A stretch of DNA of 64,000 nucleotides. Origin: Otatea glauca. Taxonomy: Eukaryota; Streptophyta; Magnoliopsida; Poales; Poaceae. The stretch spans positions 15,552,216 to 15,616,215 of the forward strand of contig CM070725.1 of NCBI GenBank assembly GCA_036346275.1, given 5' to 3'. The notes under the pieces are model-generated. The model was not told the DNA's origin. It searched no databases and saw only the letters and a list, made by a program, of their open reading frames with translations. Positions 45,790 through 56,883 of this stretch are shown piece after piece. The translations under genes and the position numbers were made by a program. Numbering within the stretch: the first letter of the stretch is position 1; each line of letters starts with the position of its first letter.

Positions 45790-46600
45790 AGGGGACCATT
45801 GTAGCCAGTCTTCATCCTAATCAAGGACATGAAGAAAGGAGCTAAGTAGATGGTCTTTGTGCGATCACGTGCAGACGAGGCCATCTCCTTGATGATAAAA
45901 TTCACCACATCAAACTTCTGGTGCTCCATCACTTTGCTTATGATATTCCAAGCATACCTCCGAATCTCATCAAAGTTCCCACTCTTATTCTGGATAGAAA
46001 TCCTGATAATCCTGTTGATGAGACTGGGCTGAGGAAGAAGTCCTGCAAGCTTTCCTAGTCTCCTTCTAGCAGCTGGATCATAGAAGTTGACGATTTGATG
46101 GATCCCTAGAGGAAGGTCATCATGAAGTTGACGATTTGATGGATCCCTAGAGGAAGGTCATCATGAGGGTGACCAATGTGGAATATTCCCAATGCATGCT
46201 CAAATTCTTCCTTGGAGGTTGTATATGTCTCAAACCCTGTCATTCAAGAAATGCTATCAAAAGACTCAGGGATGTACAAGGTAGCATAGAATTGCCTGAT
46301 CAAGTCCTCCACATAGTCACATCTAGCAGCTAGGAGATGATAGAGACCTGCACCCATGAAAAGTTGGGTAGTCCAACAAACAATGGCAACTTCTTGATAT
46401 GATCCCAGTTCACCCACTTCTAATCAGCAAAATCTTTGTCCTTGCAGATACGATAATATGCCTTTTGTTGAAAGGAGGTATGAAATCGAGGCTCAGACGC
46501 ACTGCGAGAGAGGAGATACTGATTTCCTCCTCTTAGTGCATGGTACTTGTCACTAGCGATTTGCCTCAAATCCTCCTCATGGGCAATATCTGGCATCACT
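45790..46600 (-). pseudogene. env-like/third ORF of Maximus element, N-terminal and middle part
   Basis: Minus frames read RRLGKLAGLLPQPSLINRII, then KSGNFDEIRRYAWNIISKVM, DVVNFIIKEMASSARDRTKT and FFMSLIRMKTGYNGP, which joins the 44441 piece across the solo LTR. Further upstream come HALRGGNQYLLSRSASEPRF and KWVNWDHIKKLPLFVGLPN. It resembles the large helical retrotransposon ORF of unknown role. A 41-bp tandem duplication (46083-46164) shifts its frame. Confidence 0.6.
46083..46164. repeat. 41-bp direct tandem duplication inside ORF
   Basis: GAAGTTGACGATTTGATGGA... at 46083-46123 is repeated at 46124-46164. As 41 is not a multiple of three it breaks the reading frame. Confidence 0.92.
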
Positions 46601-46705
46601 TCTTCATTGTCACTTTCTTCCTCTTCTTCCTTTATTTCCTCTTCTTCTTCTTCAACTTCCGCTTCCTCCTCCTCTTCTTCTTCTTCTTCAGATTATTGAG
46701 CAATT
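46601..46705 (-). repeat. CTT/CCT-rich tract coding an acidic Glu run
   Basis: Minus strand is GAA/GAG-rich and in the ORF frame gives a poly-Glu stretch interrupted by Ala/Val/Ile/Lys. Other frames give artificial Lys/Arg- or Phe-rich ORFs. Confidence 0.75.
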
Positions 46706-47942
46706 TTTTTCCCGTCCTAGCACAAGAGCTGCCAGCGAGCTCTTGTTGCACAATCGTTCTTGCATTTCTGTCCCTCATAGCGATGGTGAACGAGTTGTCA
46801 CTGTTGTTGTCATTGTTACTAGATGGGATAGGAGGATTTCTCACGGACTTGCGGATGGTACCCCACCACGAGATGAGAGAGGAGCTGAAACATTCTTGGA
46901 TCTGGGCATGATTTCTAGATATGTACGAGACAAGGTGAGCAAAGATAATTAAGGTTGTATTGAAAATGAAGTAGCATAGCCAATATTTCAGATTATGAAT
47001 TCTGGGAACCGACAAGACTGCAACATGGATGCCAGTAGTGCCGGGGCGGTACTACCGTGGATGAACTCCGGTAGTACCGGTCCGGTACTACCGCTGCACG
47101 GGGTGAGGTAGTGCCACCTCCAAGAAACTGAAATCCCCAACTTTGTGGAATCATGAATTGAGTAGATCGAGCTATGTGATTGCTAAAAATGATCTCTAAT
47201 GTCACCAATCCACACATTTCAACAAACGATTTCAACAAAGATTGCAGGGACCTACCACATTTTCAACAAACCCTAGGATTCAAAGGATATCAATATGGGG
47301 CAATTTTAGGGTATGAAAATGAGCACAAGGAGAGGGAGAAGATTACCCTGAGGGATTGGGAGAAAAATAGAAGGAGAAGAGGTGCTCGGAGGAGAGTATT
47401 ATTGAGGGATTTGATTTTAGCCTTTTTTTTTGGGGGGGGAGGGGTGAGGAGCCCTAGGCTTTGGAGAGGAAGAAGAAGAGTGAAATGACTTGGATTAGGA
47501 GCCAGTGATGGTCTTGTCGTTGGATTAATTTCTTGGTTCACTTCAGGAACTATTGTGTTGGGTTCAATAGCGAACTGGACACCACTGCCCCCTCTGTTTG
47601 ACATCCCTTCGATTCGCACACCAGCAGGAAGAATTGTACGAGGATTTGTTGTCTGAACTCCAGCAGGTACATGATCTCTAGCTGTAATCCCAATCTCATC
47701 TTCCTCTATGCAAGACACCATTTCTGATACGATTTTCCCCTCTTGCTGGTTGTGAAATACCTGAACCTGAAGCGCAACCAAGGCAAGGGATAAGGAAGAG
47801 AGGAGCAAAAATAGCCGAGAAAACCGCTCAACTAAACCCACACGCCAGAAGTGGTACTACCGCTACCTGTGAAGTGATAGTGCCGATAGGACGGTACTAC
47901 CGACTGCAGAACACCGGTAGTGCTGGTCCCTCACTAGCACAA
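46706..47942 (-). other. upstream part of Maximus env-like region
   Basis: Minus strand holds a Ser/Asn-rich start (SSNNDNNSDNSFTIAMRDR near 46840-46790) and a 183-codon open frame 47841-47290 of unknown nature. Repeats of the type GGTACTACCG and its complement occur at 47044-47100 and 47855-47930. A T9/G8 run lies at 47408-47436. It may be spacer between pol and the second ORF. Confidence 0.4.
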
Positions 47943-48040
47943 CAACTACTAGAGTAATGGTTATTTACGACGGAAGACATGTTCATTAAAAGTCTAGATG
48001 TGGTCGTTAAAAATGATTAACGACTACAAAATTGTGGTTG

Positions 48041-48782
48041 CACTACTACAGAACACCAGATCACTGCTGGTTCCAAATTGGCATTACTACCGGATATTGG
48101 AACCGACAGTGATTGGTCGGCAGTGATAGTCACTGCCGGTTCTAGAATCGATAGTGATACCGATATCACTGTCGGTTTGTATGCGAACCGGCAGTGATAG
48201 TCGTAAATCCAAAACTCACTTATTAAAATAAAAAAAACTATTTGCACCTGGACCACCCTGTATTTATACTACGCACGGTCTCGCGCGTCACAAGTCAAGC
48301 GATTTTCACACGAAATACGCGCGCGTGCGGTTGCTAAGAGTCGAATACAAGACCTGCTGCTCCGCGCAAAGCTTCCTTACCATCTCACCTAACATACACT
48401 TCTCAACTACTATAAGATATATTTTCCTTTTATCCCTTCGTATCCAAAAGTTTCAACGATTATTTGGACATCTAAATGACTTCAAATAAACAAGTTGTCA
48501 ACTACAAAGTTGTAGATCTCATGGAGAGCTATAATTTTCATATAAATTTTGTCTCCATTCGACTCCGTATGAAAAAGTTATGATTTTTCAAAAATATTAT
48601 CACTGCCTATTCAGATTCCGAACCGACAGTGATATTATTATCACTACCGGTTCGTAAAATGAACCGGCAGTGATACTTCCTCCATTATCACTGTCGGTTC
48701 TTCTTCGGTCGAGCATTTATGCCGGTCTAGCTAATGAACCGACAGTGATAGGCCAGTAAGAAAGGGGTTTTTTGTAGTAGTG
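48041..48782. mobile_element. 742-bp non-autonomous CACTA (mini-element), TSD TTG
   Basis: TIR CACTACTACAGAACACCAGA at 48041; the right end closes GTAGTAGTG at 48782. TTG flanks both sides (48038-48040, 48783-48785). Terminal arrays of ATCACTGCCGGTT / GAACCGACAGTGAT at both ends (48063-48200, 48597-48750). No coding capacity. Inserted within the subterminal array of the surrounding element. Confidence 0.92.
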
Positions 48783-49772
48783 TTGTTAGCCATCGTTAAA
48801 GGCTCCATCATTAATAGTATTAACGACCACGTGCAATTTACGGTCATTAAAATTTTTAACGACGACGAGATAGTGTATCATCTTTAATTATAAAAAACAA
48901 CGATCTCTTTTCTAGTATTAACGACCACTCTTTGGTTGTTTTTAACACCGTGGTTGCCGCTGTTAGAGCATTAACGATCTCTACTTTACAGTATGAGTGA
49001 GCAATTAATCACATTTGTGAGCACGTTTACCGTAAAAATAGCCTCAGCTATGTTACCACAGCTCATGGTGTTAACATAGATCACATTTTCTTTTCTATAA
49101 ACAAGCATCTAGTATTAAACAGCATGAATCAAAACAAATATTTTATTGCAGCCACCCATAGTATAATCAAAACATATACATCTCCATCTACTTATATGTA
49201 TAATTATTCCAACAAAATTTGTGCTCTAGCGAAAAGTAAAAATATGGAGATATACTACTATACTACTGCGACTGCATGAATGGGCCATCATCAACTACTC
49301 TTGTCCTGTCCCTCGTCAACTCTCCTTGTGAATCCTACAACATATAACAATTTCGTACAACTTAGTTATAAGTTCTGACATACATGATTTGCAAAGATAA
49401 AGGGCGATCAGGAGTCAGGGCCAACCTACAAGGCTAAATATAGAAAATATTATGCTAAGGCCAGTTGCATAAGAAATCAAGGAAAATCAACGACTCACAT
49501 CCATATATGCAATCAGCGTCAGACAGCCTGCAGAATCACATCACGTAGGGATACAGAAATATCACCAATCCGTCTAGAACTCAAAAGAAATGGGCAATGA
49601 GATTACCATAGTTTTTGGAACAAATGCTTAGTAGTCTCACACAATGATCCGTACATTCCAATGTGCGTACATGTTTCAGGTGTCCTGATTCCTGAAGCAG
49701 TGCGCAACTACAAATAAGATCTGCAAATGGTTAGATGGCATAGTATGAAATCAGGTTAGTTAGAAAGGAGAG
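48783..49772. other. left half of the degraded CACTA, interior
   Basis: Subterminal TTAACGACC motifs to about 48990, then AT-rich DNA without ORFs. Short patches (for example 49300-49340, 49700-49740) could be captured exon or noncoding transcript but show no known protein. It ends at the MULE target site. Confidence 0.45.
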
Positions 49773-50090
49773 GAATTTTTTTTTAAATAATACAATTTTT
49801 AAAAGCAATTGCGGCATTAATACGCGAGTTAAAAAATTTGCAAAAATAATACTTCGTCGCCGTACCGGTTGGCGAAATTAGTATTTTCGCCAAATGGTGT
49901 GGCGAAATTAGTATTTTCGCCAAATGGTGTGGCGAAATTAGTGTAATTGTGCGATTAGTAACGTCTTACCGAAATTTTCGCCGGTACACCCTATTTTCGC
50001 CAAACCGTATGGCGAAAATAGGGTCGTCGCCACACAGTTTGGCGAGCACCTATTTTTGCCATACGGTTTGGCGAAAATAGGGGGTCTTTT
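49773..50090 (+). repeat. left TIR of the MULE
   Basis: After the AT-rich start it holds repeated TTTCGCCAAA-centred palindromes (ATTTTCGCCAAATGGTGTGG, then GGCGAAAATAGGG). A 30-bp direct repeat lies at about 49871-49930. The right TIR matches with small changes. Confidence 0.9.
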
Positions 50091-50099
50091 GGCCCGCGC

Positions 50100-50182
50100 C
50101 GACGCAAGCTCGTCTGTTTTTCGAAGAAAAAAAAGAGAGGGCGAGCGGGGGGCGACGTCGGCGACGAGAAAGAGAGAGGGGG

Positions 50183-50213
<31 letters not shown>

Positions 50214-50320
50214 GAGGGAGAGGGGAGGCTGCCCGCGGGAGGAAGAGTGGGGGAGAGAGAGGAGGGAGAGAGAGAGGGAGAAAGAGGAGAAAGAAGAAGA
50301 AGAGGAAAAAAAAAAGGTAA
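50100..50320 (+). promoter_or_regulatory. GA-rich leader behind the left MULE TIR
   Basis: An (AG)n and GGGAGA-rich tract (50168-50310) between TIR and the mudrA start. The right TIR has the complementary CTCTCCC tract at 58273-58318. GA/CT tracts are common in plant 5' leaders; a promoter role is inferred. Confidence 0.4.
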
Positions 50321-50553
50321 TTTTGTTTTTGTGTAACATTTATTTTTTATAGTAGCATAGAAAAATATTGTACGTAATGTTAGATTTAAATTAATCAATG
50401 TATTTATCTTAGGTTAGCGGTATTAGATGTGTACTTTAATGTTAGATTTAATTTAATCAGTGCATGTAATTTAGGTTAGTGATATTAGATGTGTACTTTA
50501 ATGTTGTAGTATCTGTAGCGAACTACTTAGTTAGCGTTCTTTAATATAGGACA

Positions 50554-53335
50554 GTGAGATTACATGTTAGTGGTGATCTAAAAATTTATTTTGTATATAT
50601 GGTCACAGTGATGTCGGATCCAGTGAAATTTAGGGTGTATTATGGCGATGGTGAAATAAGAAGTACGCGAAATGGTGTTGATTTAAGCAAGTTTTCGGTC
50701 ACCATTATTGAGCACTCGTTCCCCGAAAGTGTTAGCATTAGTGATATAAAATTTTGGTTGACCCAATATTTTTCCCTGGATCCAAGTGTGTACTCTGTTA
50801 CCATTCAAATCATATTCACACGTAGCAAGAGTGACCCGACTATTTGGGAGTTAAAGAAAATAGATCGGACATACTTGTGGCAGAAATGGTTAAGGTGGTG
50901 CAAGGATCTCGCCTTGAATGTGTGATCTTGGTGCAAGCTTGCCCTAGAGAAGAGGTGGATATTAGTGATATGGCGAGAAGATCATCGGTTAAGTGAACAA
51001 GTTCAGAAGTGGTGCCGGTTGAGATAGCGGCGGGGAAGATAATAGGGATGCAACAAGCGAGAAGGTTGGGCGATGAAGGGGAGGAGATCGAGCAACTTGT
51101 TGATCGGTTGGAGTTAGTGGACCGTATGGCGGCGGAGGATGAAGGTGAAATGTTGGAATGTAATGATGACATCGGTGAAAATGACGAAGAGGAGGATGAG
51201 GATGATGATGAAATGCCTCGTAATCTGGGGTAGCGGACATACCCATACGGCCGAATGGAACAAGCAAAACCAATCGATATGGAAGTTTTGTGGGGCCATG
51301 AGTCGCGTTGGGAATATGGTGCAAATGTCATTGGTGAATCAAATATTCTCGAACAATTACGAATTGAAGTTGGCGGTGAGGCTTTGGGCATTGTCACGGC
51401 GAGAGAGAGTTCGGGTTGTCTTGTCCAATCGGATAGATACGGTGAAGTGTAGAATCGATGGATGTGAATTCGAGTTCATGCATACAAGCGAAAACGTGAG
51501 GCGTTTTGGGTGTATCACGAGTAGAGGAGCACACATGCGAGACTAGAAAATGTTACGTGAAACACCGCAACCTGAATGCGATTGTAATTGCTAGTGTGAT
51601 GTTCAATGAAATCATCGAGAAGCGGGACATTGAGTGTTCGTATATTCAGAAAGCAATCTTGAGAACCTTTAAGTACCAGATAAGTTACTCGATGGCCTAG
51701 CGTACGAAGCAAAAAGCATTAGAGAAGAGGTTTGATACATACGAGGCTTCGTATTGCAACCTACCTCGTGTGCTTGATGTCCTGAAGCAAATGAACCCCG
51801 GCACATACACCGCTTTCAACGAAAGTGAAGCAGATGCTAACGGGATCTGCACATTTCATCGTGCGTTCTTTTCATTGGGTCCTTGCATTGCGTCATTCAG
51901 GTACTGCCTTCCGTTGCTTTGTGTTGATGGTACATTTTTGACTGGAAAATACAAGGGGCGGATTCTAATAGACATTGTTGTTGATGCGAACAACCACATA
52001 CTTCCATTGGCCTTTGCTTTTGTTGAGGGTGAGAACTGGGATAGCTGGCTGTGGTTTTTCAGACATCTGAATTTCGGGGTAGTTGGTAATTGGCCCAACG
52101 TGTGCATCATTCATGATCGTCACAAAGGTATTCTTTCGGCAATTAAGTCTCTACAGGAGGATCCTAATGAGTCATTCCCATGGTGTGACTTGCAGAACAG
52201 GTGGTGCATGAGACATTTAGGAGCAAATTTCTTCAGGCAATTTAGGAGTAAGAAACTGATAAACCTATTTAAGAGGTTATGCAAGCAGAATCAGGCACGT
52301 AAGTTCAACGCGCTATTTGTTGAGTTGGATAAGCACACTAGTGCACATATCGAAGAGATGAAGAAGCAACCACCTCACGCCGAATATTGCCTTACCAAAG
52401 GCTAACACCACTCGGGGAGCTCGATCCTCCTAATGTGAGGAGGCGATCGTCAAGGAACATAAAATGTTTCTCGCACTGAATAGAGGCGGAGCCTTTAGAG
52501 AAGTGGGCAATGCTCCATAACACTGGTGGCGCCAGGTTAGTAAAGTAAATTGTGATATTTATGATGGTTGAACAAATAGGGTTGTTGTACTAACCGATAT
52601 GTGTTGATCAGATTTGGGGTCATGACAACGAATATAGCCGAGGTTTACAACTGGGTCATAAGAGGCCTCTGTCCGCTACCCCTTGTGGCCATCCTGGAAG
52701 GCATGTTGCACGGCATTGTTGCCTATTTCCAGAAAAGGCATGCGGAGGCTGTTCTTCATGCCACGACATTGCAAACGCCATATTGTTGTCGGATGATGAC
52801 CTACATGGAGGAACGAACCATTAAAGCTCAGCAGCATGTGGTGCGTAGCTTCGGGATTAGTGAGTACCGCTTTGAAGTGACTCTTCGGTGCAAAGGGGGA
52901 TTGGGAACTAATACAGCGGTTATTACACACGAGGTTAATCTGGGCTAAAGAGCCACTGGATGGTGCGAATGCACCTGCAATAAGCCAAGACTTCTTCATA
53001 TTCCTTGCTCATATGTGATAGTGCGTGTGGGCAAATTGGGATGAACACGTGCAATCGTATCCCTTTCTACTTGAAGGATCGTGTTGTTCATACAGTCCAG
53101 TGAGTTCCGTGGTTTTCGTACACACGGTGATTTATTTGGGATTAGAGAGATGGCGTATTTGTTTACCGGATGCAACCTTGCGAAGGTGCGCGGAAGGCTA
53201 GTCTGGTCGTCCGTAGTGTAGGCGCATTCGCAACGACATGGATGAATCTGAGGTGGGTGGCTGTGTTAGGAGGTGTTTTGAGTGCGGTGAGTATGGGCAT
53301 AAGGCAAAGCAATGCCGTAGCACGTGTAATGTGTC
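50554..53335 (+). pseudogene. MULE transposase (mudrA-like), frameshifted
   Basis: The N-terminal domain (KFRVYYGDGEIRSTRNGVDL) is at 50554-50925. An acidic stretch lies at 51110-51230. A MuDR DNA-binding-like zinc region follows (RLWALSRRERVRVVLSNR, CRIDGCEF, then EEHTCETRKC) at 51350-51560. The MULE DDE core at 51770-52405 has CVDGTFLTGKYKGR (Asp53 of that frame), VCIIHDRHKGI (Asp116) and CMRHLGANFF. The third acidic residue is likely in TTNIAEVYNWVIRG (about 52620-52665). A SWIM finger (WCECTCNKPRLLHIPC) lies at 52960-53007 and a CCHC knuckle (CFECGEYGHKAKQC) near 53275-53315. It would bind and cut the TIRs. Confidence 0.92.
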
Positions 53336-53690
53336 TTGTCGATTGTGCATCGAATTATGTATTATGTCTTATCGGTTGTGTATCGAATTATGTATTATGT
53401 ATTTTCAGGTCTGTAAAGAATTATGTAATCTTATTTACGTGACCATATTTATGTAATGTGTATTGTCAGTTATGTATCGAAATATGTGATCTTATATTCT
53501 TATTTACGAAATCTTATTCATGTTTGTGGGATGTTATGTAATATTATTTAAGATGGACGCTTGTCACATGTAGTTTTTGTCATATGTTTCGTAGTATTAT
53601 TCATGTTATGCAACATCGTTTTACTTATATATATATCGTGTTTAATATATGTCTTGTGTAATAAATATTTCCTTATTTACTTGCAGGATG
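53336..53690 (+). other. spacer between mudrA and the PMD gene
   Basis: AT-rich. Begins with two imperfect ~38-bp repeats (TGCATCGAATTATGTATTATG, TGTATCGAATTATGTATTATG). No ORF of note. It presumably holds the mudrA trailer and the PMD gene leader. Confidence 0.4.
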
Positions 53691-56254
53691 GAGCACCCGA
53701 GTCATACGGACTCTGCGTTGGACCGGCGGCACCGTCGCGTTGTCCACGCGACGATGAAACAGCGACAAGGTGCCTCGCTTGGATCCGAGCGCCTAGGAAG
53801 GCATGGTGCGTTGACCACGCTTTCACACAAGGTAAGTTGCACTATGTTAAATGTTATATTGTTCGCATAATTTTAGGTTGTGTGACTTATATTTAAATAA
53901 TGCAACCTTTTTTGCATCCATAGGTATCACGTCTTTGGCTTGCTTCCTCTTGTTCGCATGGTTGAGGGTCACCTCGGGGCCTTGGTATGCCGATGAGCGG
54001 GCCGAGGTGAGGACAGTCCGAGGCGGTCCACGGCATTTTCCGTTCGATTGTTCCCTCGGGCGTCTTTGGTCGACCGTTGGAGGCGAGACGCACACTTTCA
54101 CCTTCCCATCGGCGGCCGAGCGGTGACCTGCAGGGCGTCGCCATGCTTCTTGGGTTGCCGATCGGCTGGGACACCGGTCGGACCCTCGGTGACTCCTGCC
54201 GGGTGGGTGGCGGACCTGGAGGAAAGGTTTGCGGAGTAGTGCCCCTTGATCCAGAAATACGGATCGGCAAGAGGCACGACCCATCGAGGAGGTGGTTGGC
54301 CCGGTTTGAGGTTGGTACTTTTACATTCCAACACTAAGTCCGTACACAAACTTATTATTCTGTTTTTATGTAATATTGACATGATATTTCACTTGTTAAA
54401 TTGTTGAATTATCGCGAGTGCAACGGATGGCGGCGATTCCCTGAACTACCGGGTTGCGGCACCTCGAGGCATATCTACTTTGGTTGCTCGGTGCGTGATG
54501 TTCACGTCGACACACGCGGCGGCGTCGGCGCGTGTTGGGTAGCCTATGCGCGGGCGATTGCCGATCTTGAGCTCGAGGGCGTACCACGGGTATCACGGGG
54601 TTCGGCGGTTCTTCTTTGCCACGCGTCTGCGCCCTTTGCGCGGCGCGTGCGTGAAGAAAAGCAAGTTCGCCAATCTCGTTGGGATGCCTCTTCTTCTTGA
54701 CTCGTCGCGTCGAGCTCTTCCTCGTTGGTCGACCCTACGTCGAGCCATGACACTACGGCCGAGTTGTACGGAGGCAATGCGATCGACCATTCGACGATGG
54801 GATCCCTTTGGACGAGGCGACGGGTACGTCCTTCTGAGTACTTATGTAGTTTTATTTGCAATCGCATATGATAACCAACCTTTTTTGAACTGTAGCCCAA
54901 GTGGGCGGGACTGCAGGTACGCTCAGCGTACTGCAGGTACGCTAGCGCACCAGTCCTTCACGGAGGCGTTTGACCACCTTAGGGCGGATCAGGTGATCTG
55001 GGACCTCTACAGCGACCATTGTGTAGTGGAGAGGCGGGCGAAGTCTCCACACTTTGCTACAGGGACCAGGCTTACTGGCTTACTAGGATGAAGCTCATCT
55101 TCGACGTCTTCGTGGAGGACTACGCGCCACAGCGAGTCATGAAGCAGTTCGAACTATATCAGTTGGTCCCTATTCCTTTAGGGGATCGAGTGCCACAGAG
55201 AGTGCACTGGTGAGTTACTCGCCCGCTATATAATTATGATAAATGCTTATGTTATATTTGTACTAATGTGTATTTCTTTTGAGTCGGCACCGGGGACCTC
55301 GAAGGCGATGGTGACCTTGGCACGGAGGATGGGCCGTGGCTCGCCCGATGGTCAGGGCACTAGAGGATGTCGTCGACGAGGACACGCCATATGGCGACTC
55401 CTCCTACCAAAGCAATACCTGGCACGTGCGTGGCGCGGATGCGTACTCGCCTCGTACTTGTGGAGGAGCCACCCACCCGGACGTGCGCTCCGGCGTGGCG
55501 ACTTGTACAGGCGGCGGAGCGACCATGCACGCGATGGTAAGTCTTCTGCGTAAGGTATGTCATGTGTTCCTTGCACATCGTCGTTGTATTTATGATTCGT
55601 TAAATGCGTGGCGGTGGACCACACGAGGACTTACGAGCATGGCCACGGTATTTTAGTAGGTGTAGAAGCGGTCGCGGTCACACCGGACGAGATGAATGAG
55701 GCGTGGAGGCGCGTGGTGGCGGGACTCGGCGGATCGTGGAACTTCGGTTCTTGTCGGTAGGTGGGCGCGGCCGACCGTGGTACCTCATCTAGGCCGTCAC
55801 TCGTGCCTTCGTACCACACACCGGCCCCAGCTCCTACCTACGCAGTGGAGGCAGAGTCCAGCTACCACACCTCTGTGCCTCCGGCCCTAGATGTGGCTGG
55901 AGGGTCCAGTTGGCAGGCACCACGCGGTCCCACCATGGTCCCTACACCAGGTTAGTTGAGCGATATTCAATTGTTGGCATTGGTATCAGTACCACCTGAT
56001 TATGATTACATGTTACTACCTTAACTGCAGGTTGCCCATAGGTTGGAGTACAGTTCTCTTCGTCGCCTCACTCGTCAAGCCACTTCACCGAGCAGTACTC
56101 TTGGGCGGATCAGTTCTTCACCGACATGCAGTTCATGCAGCCCCCTCCGGCGACGCAGTCGACGCAGCCTCCTCCAGCGACACAAATGACGCAGCAAGAC
56201 TACGACACATCCTCCGGGTACATGTTGCCTCCCAGAAGGCGTCGCCGGTCGTGA
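53691..56254 (+). pseudogene. plant mobile domain (MAIN-like) protein carried by the MULE
   Basis: Exon 1 (53691-53831) starts MEHPSHTDSALDRRHRRVV and ends at GTAAGT; the intron ends TAG at 53923. Exon 2 reads YHVFGLLPLVRMVEGHLGAL. The PMD signature THTFHLPIGG and LQGVAMLLGLPIGWD follows at about 54088-54165. Next are a WGSA-like block (about 54600), RGACVKKSKFANLVGMPLLL near 54636-54695, ADQVIWDLYSDH (54986) and LIFDVFVEDYAPQRVMKQFE (55097-55156). The tail ends FMQPPPATQ, SGYMLPPRRRRRS, stop at 56252. PMD proteins occur in host MAIN/MAIL genes and in transposons. Shortened homopolymers break the frame repeatedly. Confidence 0.85.
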
Positions 56255-56883
56255 TTCGACCCTTCATTATTAGGCGGTAGCGACCATCCCAAGACTTCAC
56301 ACACGACCTCTAGGCGATGCACGGCCGCAAAGACGTGGGACAAAGAGAGGTCGTGGCGAGGGTAGGGTGCTTAGGGGTGGTTAGGGGTAGTACCTCATTT
56401 TGTTGTCATCACATACATGTCTCGTGCTTCCTTACCTAACGTACGATTTACTATTTCACACCATTTAGTGTGCTGTGATCGCGTTTTGTTTCATTTATCG
56501 TAATCTATTTCGTAGTATATAACCGTTTCATCGCCTTACGAACAGGCGTTTCGAACCATGATAGGTTGCTCGCATCCACGTTGTACGAAAAAGGCGTTCC
56601 GCACATTTCCCATCCCTCTTCAATCCTTTTCACCCCGATTTTACGGCACGAGACCATCACTATTGTCAGACCTATTTCACAACACGCTACCATCAGCTTT
56701 TTCAGTCCTAACACTGCACGCACGACTACCTTTTCAGCCGACTAGACAGCACACTCCAGCGTTTTCTATCCTCTATATGTTTCAATCCTACATTCCAACA
56801 CTTAGTCCATACACCACTTGCTTGAGTCTATGAAAGGCCAAACCGCAAGCACACAACCGCAGCGCCACTCACACTTCTTCACC
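56255..56883 (+). other. intergenic region before the third MULE ORF
   Basis: No conserved frame. Holds the PMD gene trailer and presumed leader of the next gene. Confidence 0.4.

Noticed and set aside
46540..47015. Leu/Phe-rich plus ORF (membrane protein) and Lys-rich minus ORF
   Set aside because: Both come from the CTT/CCT-rich tract that encodes poly-Glu in the retrotransposon frame.
47290..47841. 183-codon minus ORF as a host gene
   Set aside because: It lies inside the Maximus internal region, has no known domain, and its C-terminal end crosses a T/G homopolymer run. Kept only as part of the element.
50840..51397. 185-codon minus-strand ORF, one of the longest in the window
   Set aside because: It is the antisense of the mudrA acidic and zinc region; Ser/Ile/Pro-rich with no domain.
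54546..55091. 181-codon plus ORF as a separate gene
   Set aside because: It overlaps and partly encodes the frameshifted PMD protein, and starts mid-domain.
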